Positions 9,233 through 19,539 of a stretch of 64,000 nt of DNA are shown piece by piece; position 1 is the stretch's first letter, and the number at the start of each line of letters is the position of its first letter. Under the pieces are notes generated by a model, which was given only the letters and a program-made list of their open reading frames with translations, made no database searches and was not told the DNA's origin. The stretch is from Lophium mytilinum (lineage: Eukaryota > Ascomycota > Dothideomycetes > Mytilinidiales > Mytilinidiaceae), in assembly GCA_010093605.1 (NCBI GenBank), contig MU004185.1:1323334-1387333 (forward strand). Reading direction: 5' to 3'. Position numbers and translations under genes: made by a program.

Positions 9233-11915
9233 CTAATGCGACTTCCTCTGCGAGTTTGCCAATGCACTCTCCATCGCCGCCGTGATATCAATATGGAAAA
9301 GCGGCCTGTTTAGACCTTGCACAACTGCGATCCTCTGCGACTTTCCGCCTCCGATCGTGCCGTATGCCTTGGAATGACTGAGCTGCTTGTTCAGGCTGTC
9401 GGCGTCTTCCGATGAGTCTGGACCTTCCTCGATGTCATCGCTGACCGTCTTGCCCTCTGCTTGGGCCGCAGCCCTGCGTTGCGCCTTATTTTGATGCGCC
9501 TCAGCTGCTGCAGCGGCGCTAGATTTTCCTCCGAGTTCGGCGACGCTAAAAATTGGCTTCCAGCGTTCCAGGCCAGATTCGGCATCAGATTCGGGGGTGT
9601 AGTATCCAAATCCAGCCGCGGCAAGCGCACGTTTGGTCCACCGGTTGTTGATGCAGGCAAAGTGCCAATCAACAGTATCAGGAGCGGCATAGCGATCAAG
9701 TTGGTTACGGACATCAATGAGATTCTGGATAGAGGTGACATCGACGTTGTTGACGGATGAGAAATCGAGGATGATAGCCTTGAGAGTAGGCCGGTGGTCA
9801 GTCGGATCTGCTTCTTTACCACGGCGGGGTCCAGGGTTGTTCCATGGGCGGTCCTAAGAACTATTAGTCAATTGATTCGGAAACGAAGGGTGCGAGTTAG
9901 CTTACTCCTAATTTTCCATACGTAGCAGGGTTGGTGCGACGAGTCTTCTCAAAGATTACGTGAACGAGGTTGTCCAAATAATGGTTGGCGTTGGGGTAGT
10001 TGAATCCTTCGGAAAATCGGTAGATGAAGATACCCGGGTATGGGTCTTCGACTTCGATCGTGGGGTTGGATCCATCGTGATGATCAACCGGCAAGAAGAT
10101 ATTCCTGGAGTTCGAGTCTGGGTCGTCTGGGATCCCCTTGGAAGCCTTCGGGGTCCTGCCTTCTTTGCTTTCCTCTTGGTTCAACAAGTGATCACCAACG
10201 ACGGAGTGAACCTTGACTCTTCCGACGAATCGGCCACGGGCCTTGAAAACCCTAAAAATGAACAAGGCGAACGAGACACAAACTGTCGTGTAGATACCAT
10301 TCTCAATGCTGCTGAAGACGGTCACCAACACACCGGCGAAGAAAATCGGCACCTCGAGCGGCGAAATTCGCCAGAATTGGTACAGAGTGTTAGGCGGTGT
10401 GATGAGATCTCCGACAGCATGAATGATAACTGCAGATAGCGCAGCATTCGGAATGTAGAAGAACATGGCCGGAAGAGCGTAGATAGCCAAAAGAACGATA
10501 ATGGCAGTGATAACACCAGCGAAAGGAGTACGGACACCGGCCTTTGACTTGATGGCAGTCCGAGAGAACGATCCAGTGGCAGGGTAGGCACCTAGGAACG
10601 GGCCGAGCAGGTTGGTGACTCCAATGGCTACAAGTTCCTGCGAAGGATCGATGGTGTAATTGTTCACTCTACCAAAGGATTTCGAGATGGAAATATGTTC
10701 AATCAACAACACGATGACGGTGGACGGAAGCTCGGACGCGAATGCGGAGATGATATCTGTAGTGATATGGGGGACACGGGCGTGTTTGAAACCTGATAAC
10801 GGTGAGATGAGTTCATTCAATGGGCGTTCGAAACAGCTTACCTCGAGGAACCTTGCCGAGAAGAGTGAACTTTGGCTTCTTGCGGTGATGTCTGTTGACA
10901 AGATAACTGATGAGAATGTAGAGTAAAATAACGAAAGCCGTTCTCAGAGTCGAGATGAAGAAAAACGTCTTCTGTCGGTTTGGATATCTCTTCGCAAGCT
11001 TGGTACATATAAATCGAATGAGGTAGAGCATGGTAAGTGCAGTCAATCCGATGGCGGCGTTCAAGTTCGATCGTCCAAGATGCTTCAGAATGTTTATCAC
11101 CACTTTGTAGGTCGAGTCTCGAGTGGAGAATCCAGTAATGCCCATCATAGCTGGTACTTGGCCTACGCCAATGTTGATCGCAGAACCGGTCATGAAGGCG
11201 GCGATTGAGGTGAGCGAAATGAACTCAACCAGCCATCCAAGACGCGCAAGACCGAGGAAGCATACAATGGAGCCTGCAATGATCGCTAAGGACGAAGCAA
11301 TTATATCCTTGGGGACATCAGGGCCAAGTTTTTTGGAAGCGCTGATAACGACATTTCCGGTGACAGTTGACAAGACAGCTACAGGCTATACGAACGTCAG
11401 CTGGAGATCAGACGTAAAACTCATTTCACTTACACCAATGGTAATGTCTTTGGATGTAGCAAAGAACCAGTAGATCAGGACGCCCATGAAAGACGAATAA
11501 AGTCCAAATTCAGGGTCAAGATTTGCAAGTTTGGCATAAGCCATGCTCTGTGGGACAACCACAGCGCCGACAGTGATACCTGCCAAATGTCAGAAAGCTT
11601 ACGGGTTGAGAACGACACGAGGGACTCACCTGCAACGAGATCTCCGATAAGCCATTGAGAGTTGTATCTTGTGATCCACTGAAGGAATGGGAACAGCCGG
11701 ATAAAGTAATGCTGAATGTCGCGGCCAGAAGGAGTGACCTGCTGTAGCCATTCGAGAGTCGTGGGCTCCTCTTCAACATAGGTATCGGCGCTGCCCACTG
11801 AGAAGACAGACTCGCCTCTCGTGATTCTCTCAGAGCCAGTCTCGTTGCGGTAGTGCAGCTTGATACCAAGGACCTTGGCCAGGCCGTGGCCAATCTTGGT
11901 GCTGGTAGATGCCAT
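9233..11915 (-). CDS. SulP-family sulfate permease with STAS domain
   Basis: Five exons on the minus strand: 11915-11630, 11579-11434, 11385-10842, 10792-9906 and 9853-9233, giving 827 aa. An in-frame ATG at 11954 would add 13 residues, but MASTSTKIGHGLAKVLGIK looks like the family N-terminus. Conserved features include DLVAGITVGAVVVPQSMAYA (the SulP signature helix), YSSFMGVLIYWFFATSKDI and VPAMMGITGF. Several hydrophobic helices follow, with HARVPHITTDIISAFASELP and NLLGPFLGAYPATGSFSRTA. The C-terminal STAS domain contains KAIILDFSSVNNVDVTSIQ. The family imports sulfate across the plasma membrane with protons. The protein matches the ascomycete Sul1/Sul2/SB type. Sulfur-responsive control would be expected, but I saw no good match to the ATGRYRYCAT element upstream. 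Confidence 0.92.
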
Positions 11916-11954
11916 GAAGCCGGGTGTTTTTGAAAAGAGCTTGAAGGGATCCAA

Positions 11955-13828
11955 GGAGCAGGGTGGAGCTTAACTATGAACAAACCCAGGCTCAAGATCT
12001 CGGCACAGGGTGCCGCTGCAACTAGTAGCTGGCCCGAAAGCGCCCTGGTGGCCGGGATTTATATCGATGCAGCAGAAGCTCTGGGCCTGGAAAAGATTTC
12101 TTTTGGGGTGTGTGATGAGCAATAGTGCAATATGGGGGCTTGATGGCCCGCGGGGTCCCAGGATAGAGTTAGGCTGCAAGCCACAGGACAGGAGCTTGTT
12201 GTGGGGGGATTGGTCTAAAGCTCTGCTACAGTCCGCAATGGGCGTCGATCTGCCTGTGAAAAATTGGTGTTGAAGTTGTCAAAAGGCAAGAGAATGGCGT
12301 GACAGCCTAGGGCAGCCACAATTCGCAAGAGGCGCAAAGGACTGGTGTTCTGCGAAGGGGAGACAGCGGAGATGCAGAATGGGAGCCAGGTGGACAGGGC
12401 CCAGGTCAAGACGTCAAATAAGTTTTAGATCGGATCTGTCCCAGAGATGACGGGAGTACGCGCAGGGTCGAGCGCAGAATTTGACTAAGTGACACCATCG
12501 GGAAAAGTCCGGACAGCGGCGGTCGAGGTCTTGACTGGTGATGGTACAGCTGGGATAGCGCACGGAGCATGGAGGTGATGGAGGAGAACACCCCTAGCGT
12601 GGGAGAAGCACACCAGCGCGGGTGAGGCGACAGGGATGGTGCATGCGATGGTGACCGACAGCTTGCCGGGGTCAGGGCTCGGCATGGCTCTCGGTGAATG
12701 CGTAGGCCTTCTGCACCAATTGCGGGCGCGGAAGCGCCGCAGCGCAGTCGGCCCGGATCCCACGCGAATGGCGTGCTCGAGCACAAAGATGTCGAATCTA
12801 CCTTTTATGGGGTCGCTAGCCGTACCTTGGACCGCGATGTCTTGGCATGAGCAGTATCACCACGCCTGCGGGACAAAGAGCAACGCCCAGCACGGCGAAG
12901 AGCGACTTGGGCAACCTAGGCATGAAGAGAGCCGCAGCGTGCAAACGCCCAGAATCACACCACGACGACGTCTCTGCGGGCTGCGGAATTACGATGTCGC
13001 TCAACTGCCTACTGCCAAAGCGAAAATGCTCGACGCGGATCTAATGACGTGCCGTGAGGCTGCCAGATTCTGGAGTCGGCTGTTGCCAGCACCGTCATCA
13101 TTCGGACTTGGTCGCCTGCGGACTTTGTTAGCAGTCAGTAGTATGACCGCGTGCCCGGGACCTGACGGTTTTGGCGCACCAACCGCGGTATTGAAGGGTC
13201 CAGAGACCCTGCACACATCCTTCACTGTTTGCCTGCCACGCCTGCATGCTTTGACAGCAGCCATCCACGCGTGGGTGTGTTCGACAAGGCAGATCGGATA
13301 AGAGAAACGCATAAACGAGTACGAGGACGAGATGGGGAGCTCGCTCCCTGCAGCTGCAGCTTCCCGCATGACCGAGCAGGATCGGCCATGTGAGCCTGGC
13401 AGGTGGAGCTGCAGGTGTAACGAGGCATCTTGGTAACACTTGTACCCGTCGACAGTTCGTCCAAGGTTCGCTGACGAGATTGGGCCTTGTGTGGATCCTG
13501 TGCTCCTCATTCATCTTTTCTATAAGTCCTATACATGAAGTTATCATAAAGCTCCTGCGAAACACGGCTGGCGGGCGCCTTTTCAGACGCACCGTGCTTC
13601 CTTAGAGTGTTCGACATAGAACAGTGAGTACATAGATTGAACGTAGGTGAGGCGAGGATGTTGTGTCGGTCGCACCATTCACCATTTGGGGTTGTCAGCG
13701 CGGTTGAAAGTAAGTTGGCGGGCCAATCGAGCTGCCACGTGACTGGCCGCAAGCGGCAGGCGCATCGCGAGCTTCTTCATTTCTGGGGAAACTCAAACCA
13801 TCCTCGCGGCTCGCCTTTCCACCACGCC
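11955..13828. other. Gene-free divergent promoter interval, sulfate permease/BUB2
   Basis: About 1.9 kb between the divergent starts of the sulfate permease and BUB2. Open frames on both strands (for example 12636-13301 plus and 13001-13510 minus) have no domain, are arginine/serine rich and overlap each other, so I treat them as chance. A CACGTGAC site lies near the BUB2 end. Confidence 0.5.
13734..13743 (+). promoter_or_regulatory. GCCACGTGAC site upstream of BUB2
   Basis: A CACGTG palindrome in the 10-bp context GCCACGTGAC, about 90 bp before the BUB2 start codon. The same 10 bp occurs upstream of KRE33. CACGTG is the classical class B bHLH target. Function here is inference. Confidence 0.4.
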
Positions 13829-14991
13829 ATGACTAATCTTGACCTCCTTCTTCTCAAAGGGCCTCCGACTGGAGACCTCGCAGGAGGCCTCAATGACCTG
13901 CGCTTCACCATTCTGACCAAGGGCATGCCAGCAAACGGCGATGGCATGGTGAGCATCGCCCAGCCTCTGACTGCGCTCTTAGGGGTTTGCGATTTCCCTT
14001 GCTAACAACGAATTGTGCAGTCCGACTTGCGCATATATATATGGCTCATACTCCTGAATGCGCCGCCCGTCCGCACCGACGTCTACCTCGACCTCGTCCG
14101 ACAGGGCGCATCGCCCGCATACACCAAGATCCGCAACGACACCTTTCGCACTCTTGCGACCGATCCTCTCTTTCGACGCCGCGTCACTGAGAACAGCCTG
14201 ACGCGCGTGCTAAATGCCGTGGCGTGGAAACTGAACGACGCGCACGAGGCACGCGTCAACGGATGGCAGTCCCCACCCACGTTGTCCGACTTTGGGGGTA
14301 GCCATGACAACACCTTCAATTCGCGACAGTCTTTTACAACCGGCACAAGGACAGAAGTTTCAAACTCGGATGCGGAGCAAGTGGGCTACGTGCAGGGCAT
14401 GAATGTCCTAGCAGCGCCGTTTCTGTACGCGGCCCGTAGCGAAGTCGAGGCCTTCGTCGCATTCGAGAGGCTTATTACGCAGGAGTGCCCTGCTTACGTA
14501 CGCGGACCCATGGATGGTGTTCACAAAGGCCTCAGGCTTGTGGACACTGTTCTCGAGATTGTAGACCCAAAACTGTACTCCCACCTCATGAGCAAGGGGA
14601 TGCACGCCGAGCTTTACGCGTTTGCTTCTGTTCTCACCATGTCCGCGTGCACGCCACCTCTACCAGAAGTTTTGCAGCTCTGGGACTTTCTCTTCGCATA
14701 TGGCCCGCATCTCAACATCCTCTGCATCGTAGCACAGCTGATCCTGATAAGAGACCAGATTCTGGGGAGTCCGAGGTAAGCGCTGATCATTTCCACTTTT
14801 GTATATGCTATTCAACGACATCCTACCGCCGACCGTCACTCCAAGTCACTGTGCTGACGTCTTGCAGTCCAAACCAGATACTCCGCTCCTTCCCTCCGCT
14901 ACAGGCCGCAAAGGTCATTCAGGTTGCGACATCGTTTGCCGCTAAGATTCCGGCGGACATCTATGAGCAGATCATCAATCACGCGAAATGA
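13829..14991 (+). CDS. BUB2: BUB2/Cdc16-type TBC-domain GTPase-activating protein
   Basis: Three exons, 13829-13948, 14021-14775 and 14868-14991, giving 332 aa. The TBC catalytic arginine-finger motif I-x-x-D-x-x-R is present as IRNDTFR, with Arg83. The glutamine-finger motif YVQ is at residues 163-165 in YVQGMNVLAAPFLYA, a phrase characteristic of Bub2. Further conserved blocks are AFERLITQECPAYV, KGMHAELYAF and LQLWDFLFAYGPHLNIL. Bub2 with Bfa1 stimulates GTP hydrolysis by Tem1/Spg1 at spindle poles and so restrains mitotic exit or septation until the spindle is positioned. Both catalytic fingers are intact, so an active GAP is expected. About 45 polar residues separate the two fingers and look like a loop insertion. 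Splice sites are all canonical. Confidence 0.92.
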
Positions 14992-17042
14992 TTGGCGTTT
15001 GTGTCATTGCGAACGACAAATGATTGGTTCGAATTCTTTTGATACCCTTTTTTGCGGAACGGTATTTAGAAAAAGTTGCGTGATTTCACCTGGGCATCGG
15101 CGTTGGCGTAGCACGATAGTTCCGGTATCTCGAGCGCTGGACCGCTCGAATGTTGGCTCACATCAAAAAAGTCTTCTTTATGGAAACTTGGGTTCGTATG
15201 GTAATGATTATGATGAAAGATGAGCATAAAAAGTAGCTCTGTTCGGAGTAAAACAATATAGATCTTCACAACCCGCAAGCTTGACTATACTGTCTCAACA
15301 TCGTGAAGTTCAAGCTTCACTTGCGCCTTCAATTTACTCCGTTACCATCCTACAGCCCGGAACATCGTCACGTCACCTGTGTTCATTCAACTATCAGCCT
15401 CTACATGCCCTCTTTCTCATTCCATTTCTTCTTCATATGAAATCACACCAGCATTTGTCTCTAGCTCGAAAAACTGTTTCACTGTTCACGGCCTTGACCA
15501 CACAAGCCACGTGCCCACGGCTCCTCGTTCCTCCGTTCCGGCCCAGATCTCTCGTTTTTGGGTATGAAACTTCTCGCGGGAACTCATCCTCGGCTTGGTC
15601 ATAGGAATCAGCCATGGGCTTGGGGGATCAAAAGTTATGGCCTGCGCCGCCATGGCATAAAAAGAACTTGGAACTCGACTGATGGGTTTGTGGGAGTAGA
15701 AGACGTAATCCTTCGCCTACATGATACTGTCGTGGATCGTCAATAAGTTCGGCATCCCATACTTACGATGGTTCGGTTGTGGGTGCTGGCTGTGGTGGAG
15801 GAGGGGCTCCTGTAGCTTGCTAGTGGTCACTGACGGGCGGCGATGGTGGTTGTTAGTAGCTATCTTCCTCGTTGCGATGTGTCTGTCTCTTAGAAAGTAG
15901 GTCGTCTTCGACTAGTTGTAGTGATTATAAGTATCATTGTGTAGAGGTATATTGCTGCAGACTATCGGAAGCTCTTCTCCCAACATGGAGGACTCCCACC
16001 TCTCCGCTTCCCAAACCCGTCCCATGAGAAGTCTCGCGAACGCAGGCTGAAACTCAATTCTGCCCATAGAAGAGGCCGAGAGAAACTTTCGACCCCGACA
16101 CCCACCCGGCGCCTATAGCTGTCATTGCAGCATCTATTTGAACGACAGCCCATGAGGCAATGGCTTCTCAATACTCAAAACCCGCCAACTTCCCATGCTC
16201 TCTTCACTGCGCAGCCACTTGGTAGGTTTTATACCCCTCAGAAATCCCCAAAATGGAATTCACGTGCTTCCTTCCTGAAAAGCGGTGAATACTAGGGCCC
16301 AATCAGATCTTCGTAGCGCTTCGGAAGCCCCTCCGGAGCACCCTTGCTCATCACGATCACCGTTAAATTTCAAAACGCAGTGAAATGTAGACCTTACCCG
16401 AAAAGAGGGTGGGAATTGAAGCTGGAGAAGCTCCGGAAGGTCGATGAATGATAATGACTCCACACTTCAGTTGTGCCAAGAGTTGCTATTTCGGAAGGGT
16501 GATAAAGCATATGGTGAATAAAAGGTACACTTCGTGTGAAGAAGATTGTGTGATCGGTGAAAGTTAGAGAGATCTTCATTCCAGGTAGTCCACACAATAA
16601 ATGCGTGCTAAGAGTTGCTGACTTGAGACATGCGCGGGTGTAAACACTTGGATCAGGTTTGCAAAAACAGGTACCTCGCAAGATATATCCCTTCAAGGTG
16701 CTTCGCAACACGTCTGAGGTGAGATCTCGACGATCGAGGATCGAAATGGCCAATCAAAAGGCCCCAAAAATAACCATACTCCATCAACCTAAGTTTTCCT
16801 CGAAAGCGAGGCGGATTTACTGTTTGGTTTCGGAGTTCGCAAAAGGCATATTGTGATAATTGGAAAATATGGAAGGCCTAGGTGAGGGGTGGTTGATCTT
16901 GCTGACTTCGCCCCATTACCCATAAAAAGCCTCTTCAGTAAGTCACTCATGTCTCCTTCAAAACGACGTTCTATCATCCTTTTCACCTTACAGAGTTCCC
17001 CCTATCAATTTCTCTGGATCGAACTTTCTATTTACTTCCATA
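14992..17042. other. Gene-free interval
   Basis: About 2 kb without a supported gene. A TTTTATACCC motif at about 16217 lies about 35 bases before a CACGTG, resembling two sites near 24 kb. Short open frames on both strands have no domain. Confidence 0.45.
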
Positions 17043-17539
17043 ATGCCACACTCCGAGCAGGAATTCATTGAGAAACGGCAGGCGCCGTATACACAGGCCA
17101 TCCTAGACGGAGACCTCGAAAAGATGATGTCGTATTTCGTCGATCAGGGACTGGAATACACCGACTATGGTTCGTCCCTCTCAATTTTAAAGACCCATAT
17201 TCTTCGCACATTCGATAGCCTACCAGCAGGCACTGACATAGACCCTTTGCAGGTGTCATGGAACTCAACATGGACAAGGCTGCTCTACGCGGCTTCTTCG
17301 GTGGCCTCTGGGAGCACTGCGGCGACTGGGAATGCAAGACCCTTTCCGTTGAGGGTCACAAGACATTTACCGTGTGGGAGGCCGAGTCGAAGTTTACAGT
17401 AATCAAAGAGTCGCCGATGATGAAATATCAAGTCCTACAGCGAGTAACGTTGCTTACTGCGAGCTTACAATGGTGGGACCAGGAGGGGGAGAAGATAGTC
17501 AAGGAGAAGGATTATGCTGTTTGGAAGGATCCGGAGTGA
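17043..17539 (+). CDS. SnoaL/NTF2-like small protein
   Basis: Two exons, 17043-17169 and 17253-17539, giving 137 aa. The junction splits a Gly codon (DYG then VMELN) with a GTTCGT donor and a TTTGCAG acceptor. The N-terminus MPHSEQEFIEKRQAPYTQAILDGD, with SYFVDQGLEYTDYG, has the helix-strand pattern of SnoaL-like polyketide-cyclase or NTF2-fold proteins. The later strands KTFTVWEAESKFTVI and ASLQWWDQEGEKIVKEKDYAVW fit an antiparallel sheet. The fold is assigned by general pattern. Fungal members are mostly uncharacterised and no substrate can be named. There is no signal peptide. The ORF ends shortly before the divergently unrelated hydrolase gene on the same strand, about 430 bp away. Confidence 0.65.
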
Positions 17540-17969
17540 GTCTAGATAATATGACGTTGGCTTGAGTCTGGAATCAGACATATATTTGGAATCAAAGGTT
17601 GATGTCATATAGTGTTCTGCTTGATTCATGAAACATATGCCTGAGTACGGACACGGAGGTGTTGTTCGGCCGCGGAAGCGTATCTTGGGTGGTGATGATT
17701 AAGCCATAAACCTAGGACAAGCAAAGCAAAGCAAAAGCCGAAATTGATCTGATTGGTGAAGAGCCTCATAGACGAGTTGTAAGCACTGCTTTCGGGAAAT
17801 GCGAGCTTAGAAACCACCAAAGCTGCAATAACGACATGCTCTCTCTCAAACGATATAAGAAGACACAGCATGGTGCCATTGATTCATCATTTTCAACAGG
17901 CGCATCAGCAATCTGATCATCATACCTCACAACTTCCTGCCAGATCAATCCTCCCTTGGAATCTACAAT
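17540..17969. other. Gene-free interval
   Basis: About 430 bp between two plus-strand genes. Presumably 3' UTR of the SnoaL-like gene and promoter of the hydrolase. Confidence 0.45.
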
Positions 17970-18839
17970 ATGTCTCCAAGCATCACTTTCAATACCATCC
18001 CACTTCCTAGTGGTGAGAAAGTTTTCTATCGTAGCGCAGGACCCGATTCGGCGCCTACGATTCTCCTTCTCCACGGCTTTCCCTCCTCTTCCCATCAGTA
18101 CCGGAACCTTATTCCCTTGCTTGCTACCAAGTACCGAGTCATCGCGCCGGATTTGCCAGGTTTCGGCTTCACAGAGCTGCCCTCTACTTATGTATACAAC
18201 TTTAAAAACCTAGCGACTACTATTGGAATGTTCCTTGAAACAATCCCGAATCCGCCAGCGAAGTATAGCATCTACATATTCGACTACGGCGCTCCAGTAG
18301 GGTTAAGATTAGCTCTCTCGAAGACTTCGGCAATCCAAGCTATATTCACCCAGAACGGTAACGCATACGTCGAGGGCCTCGGCGATTTCTGGGAGCCGAT
18401 TAGGAAGTACTGGGCTACGGATAGCATCGAAGAACGAGATGCGCTTAGGCCCTTTTTAACCATCGACGGAACAAAATGGCAGTACACGAACGGTACTCGA
18501 GATCTCACTGCCCTTGCACCAGAGTCTTACTATTTGGATCAAGCGCTGTTAGACAGGCCGGGGAACAAGGAGATCCAGCTAGATTTATTCAAAGACTATG
18601 CGAACAATTTGCCGCTCTACCCAGAGTTTCAGAAGTTCTTCAGGGAGAGTCAGGTCCCGTTGCTGGCTTTTTGGGGGAAGAACGATACAATCTTCATACC
18701 GCCGGGTGCAGAGGCGTTTAAGAGGGATCTCCCTAACGCTGAGGTCAGACTTCTAGACGCGGGGCATTTCGCAGGAGAGACCGAGACAGGGGAGATTGGG
18801 AATTTGATGCTTGAATTCTTGGAGAAGAATGGCATCTAG
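17970..18839 (+). CDS. Alpha/beta hydrolase, epoxide hydrolase/haloalkane dehalogenase-like
   Basis: Single exon of 289 aa. The core motifs are in order: LLLHGFPSSSHQYRNLIP (oxyanion-hole HGFP, residues 35-38), IAPDLPGFGFTELP, and the nucleophile elbow in IFDYGAPVGLRLA with Asp105 in the nucleophile position. A cap domain follows, then FWGKNDTIF with Asp239 as the likely catalytic acid and LLDAGHFAGET with His266. An aspartate nucleophile in this context is typical of epoxide hydrolases and haloalkane dehalogenases, not esterases, which use Ser. The physiological substrate is unknown; many fungal homologues are annotated only as hydrolases. No signal peptide is seen. The start is 11 residues before the first strand and is well placed. 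Confidence 0.85.
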   Translation: MSPSITFNTIPLPSGEKVFYRSAGPDSAPTILLLHGFPSSSHQYRNLIPLLATKYRVIAPDLPGFGFTELPSTYVYNFKNLATTIGMFLETIPNPPAKYSIYIFDYGAPVGLRLALSKTSAIQAIFTQNGNAYVEGLGDFWEPIRKYWATDSIEERDALRPFLTIDGTKWQYTNGTRDLTALAPESYYLDQALLDRPGNKEIQLDLFKDYANNLPLYPEFQKFFRESQVPLLAFWGKNDTIFIPPGAEAFKRDLPNAEVRLLDAGHFAGETETGEIGNLMLEFLEKNGI

Positions 18840-19539
18840 GAGATGCCAGACAATGGTCGCAAAGCTTGAAGATTGGATGCTTGGATTCAGTAGTACAAGC
18901 GCATATTATATCTCCTGCAGTAATTTAAAGATTCAATGGTCTTCTTATGATGAAACATGGCAAAAGTGATAATCTTAGAAGCGGGAAGAGGAAAAAGTGG
19001 ACACAGGGACGATCATGTGTTTAGCGCATCAGTCGCTTACATAACAACTTTAATGTCTTGGCAGTAAAGTCCAAGCGCGAATTCGAGGTTCCAACACCTT
19101 CAACCAGGTAGCTCAACAACAACACCTCGTAGCGCAGATCTGAAACCGGGAGGCGATTTGTCTGGTCGAGTAGTAATTTTGAAGAAGTTCTGGAGTATTA
19201 AATCTCCCGCTCCGTTGACCTAGCGGTGGGTGTGCAGGACTCAACACCCGTTTTGCACTTTTTGGCGTGCCAAGACCTGCCTATTGGAGATGTGCCACGT
19301 GACCTCGGCGAATGAGCCGCTAAACGCCGACAACTTTTTTACTGCGAATTTGTTCACCTCGAGAGCAGCTTTGCGCCAGAGAGTCTCAACACCCTTAAGC
19401 ACATAACAATACTTGCGTAGTTCCTCTTTGGACTATACCGATATCAGCCCTCTACCCCTCGGAACGACTGGCCATTTGAGAGCACTAATCCTCGATTTGA
19501 GCTGAATTGGAGGAGGCGGGGGAGCTTGGAGAGGACAAG
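18840..19539. other. Gene-free interval and KRE33 promoter
   Basis: About 700 bp, containing the GCCACGTGAC site listed separately and presumed 5' UTR of KRE33. Nothing else was recognised. Confidence 0.45.
19294..19303 (+). promoter_or_regulatory. GCCACGTGAC site upstream of KRE33
   Basis: The same 10-bp word as upstream of BUB2, about 240 bp before the KRE33 start codon. Its role is inference. Confidence 0.4.

Noticed and set aside
12296-12306. ATGGCGTGAC as a sulfur-regulatory (ATGRYRYCAT) site upstream of the sulfate permease
   Set aside because: Fails at the conserved CAT end; too weak to report.
12636-13301. 221-codon open frame on the plus strand
   Set aside because: Overlaps equally long frames on the other strand, lacks any recognisable domain and lies in the divergent promoter interval.
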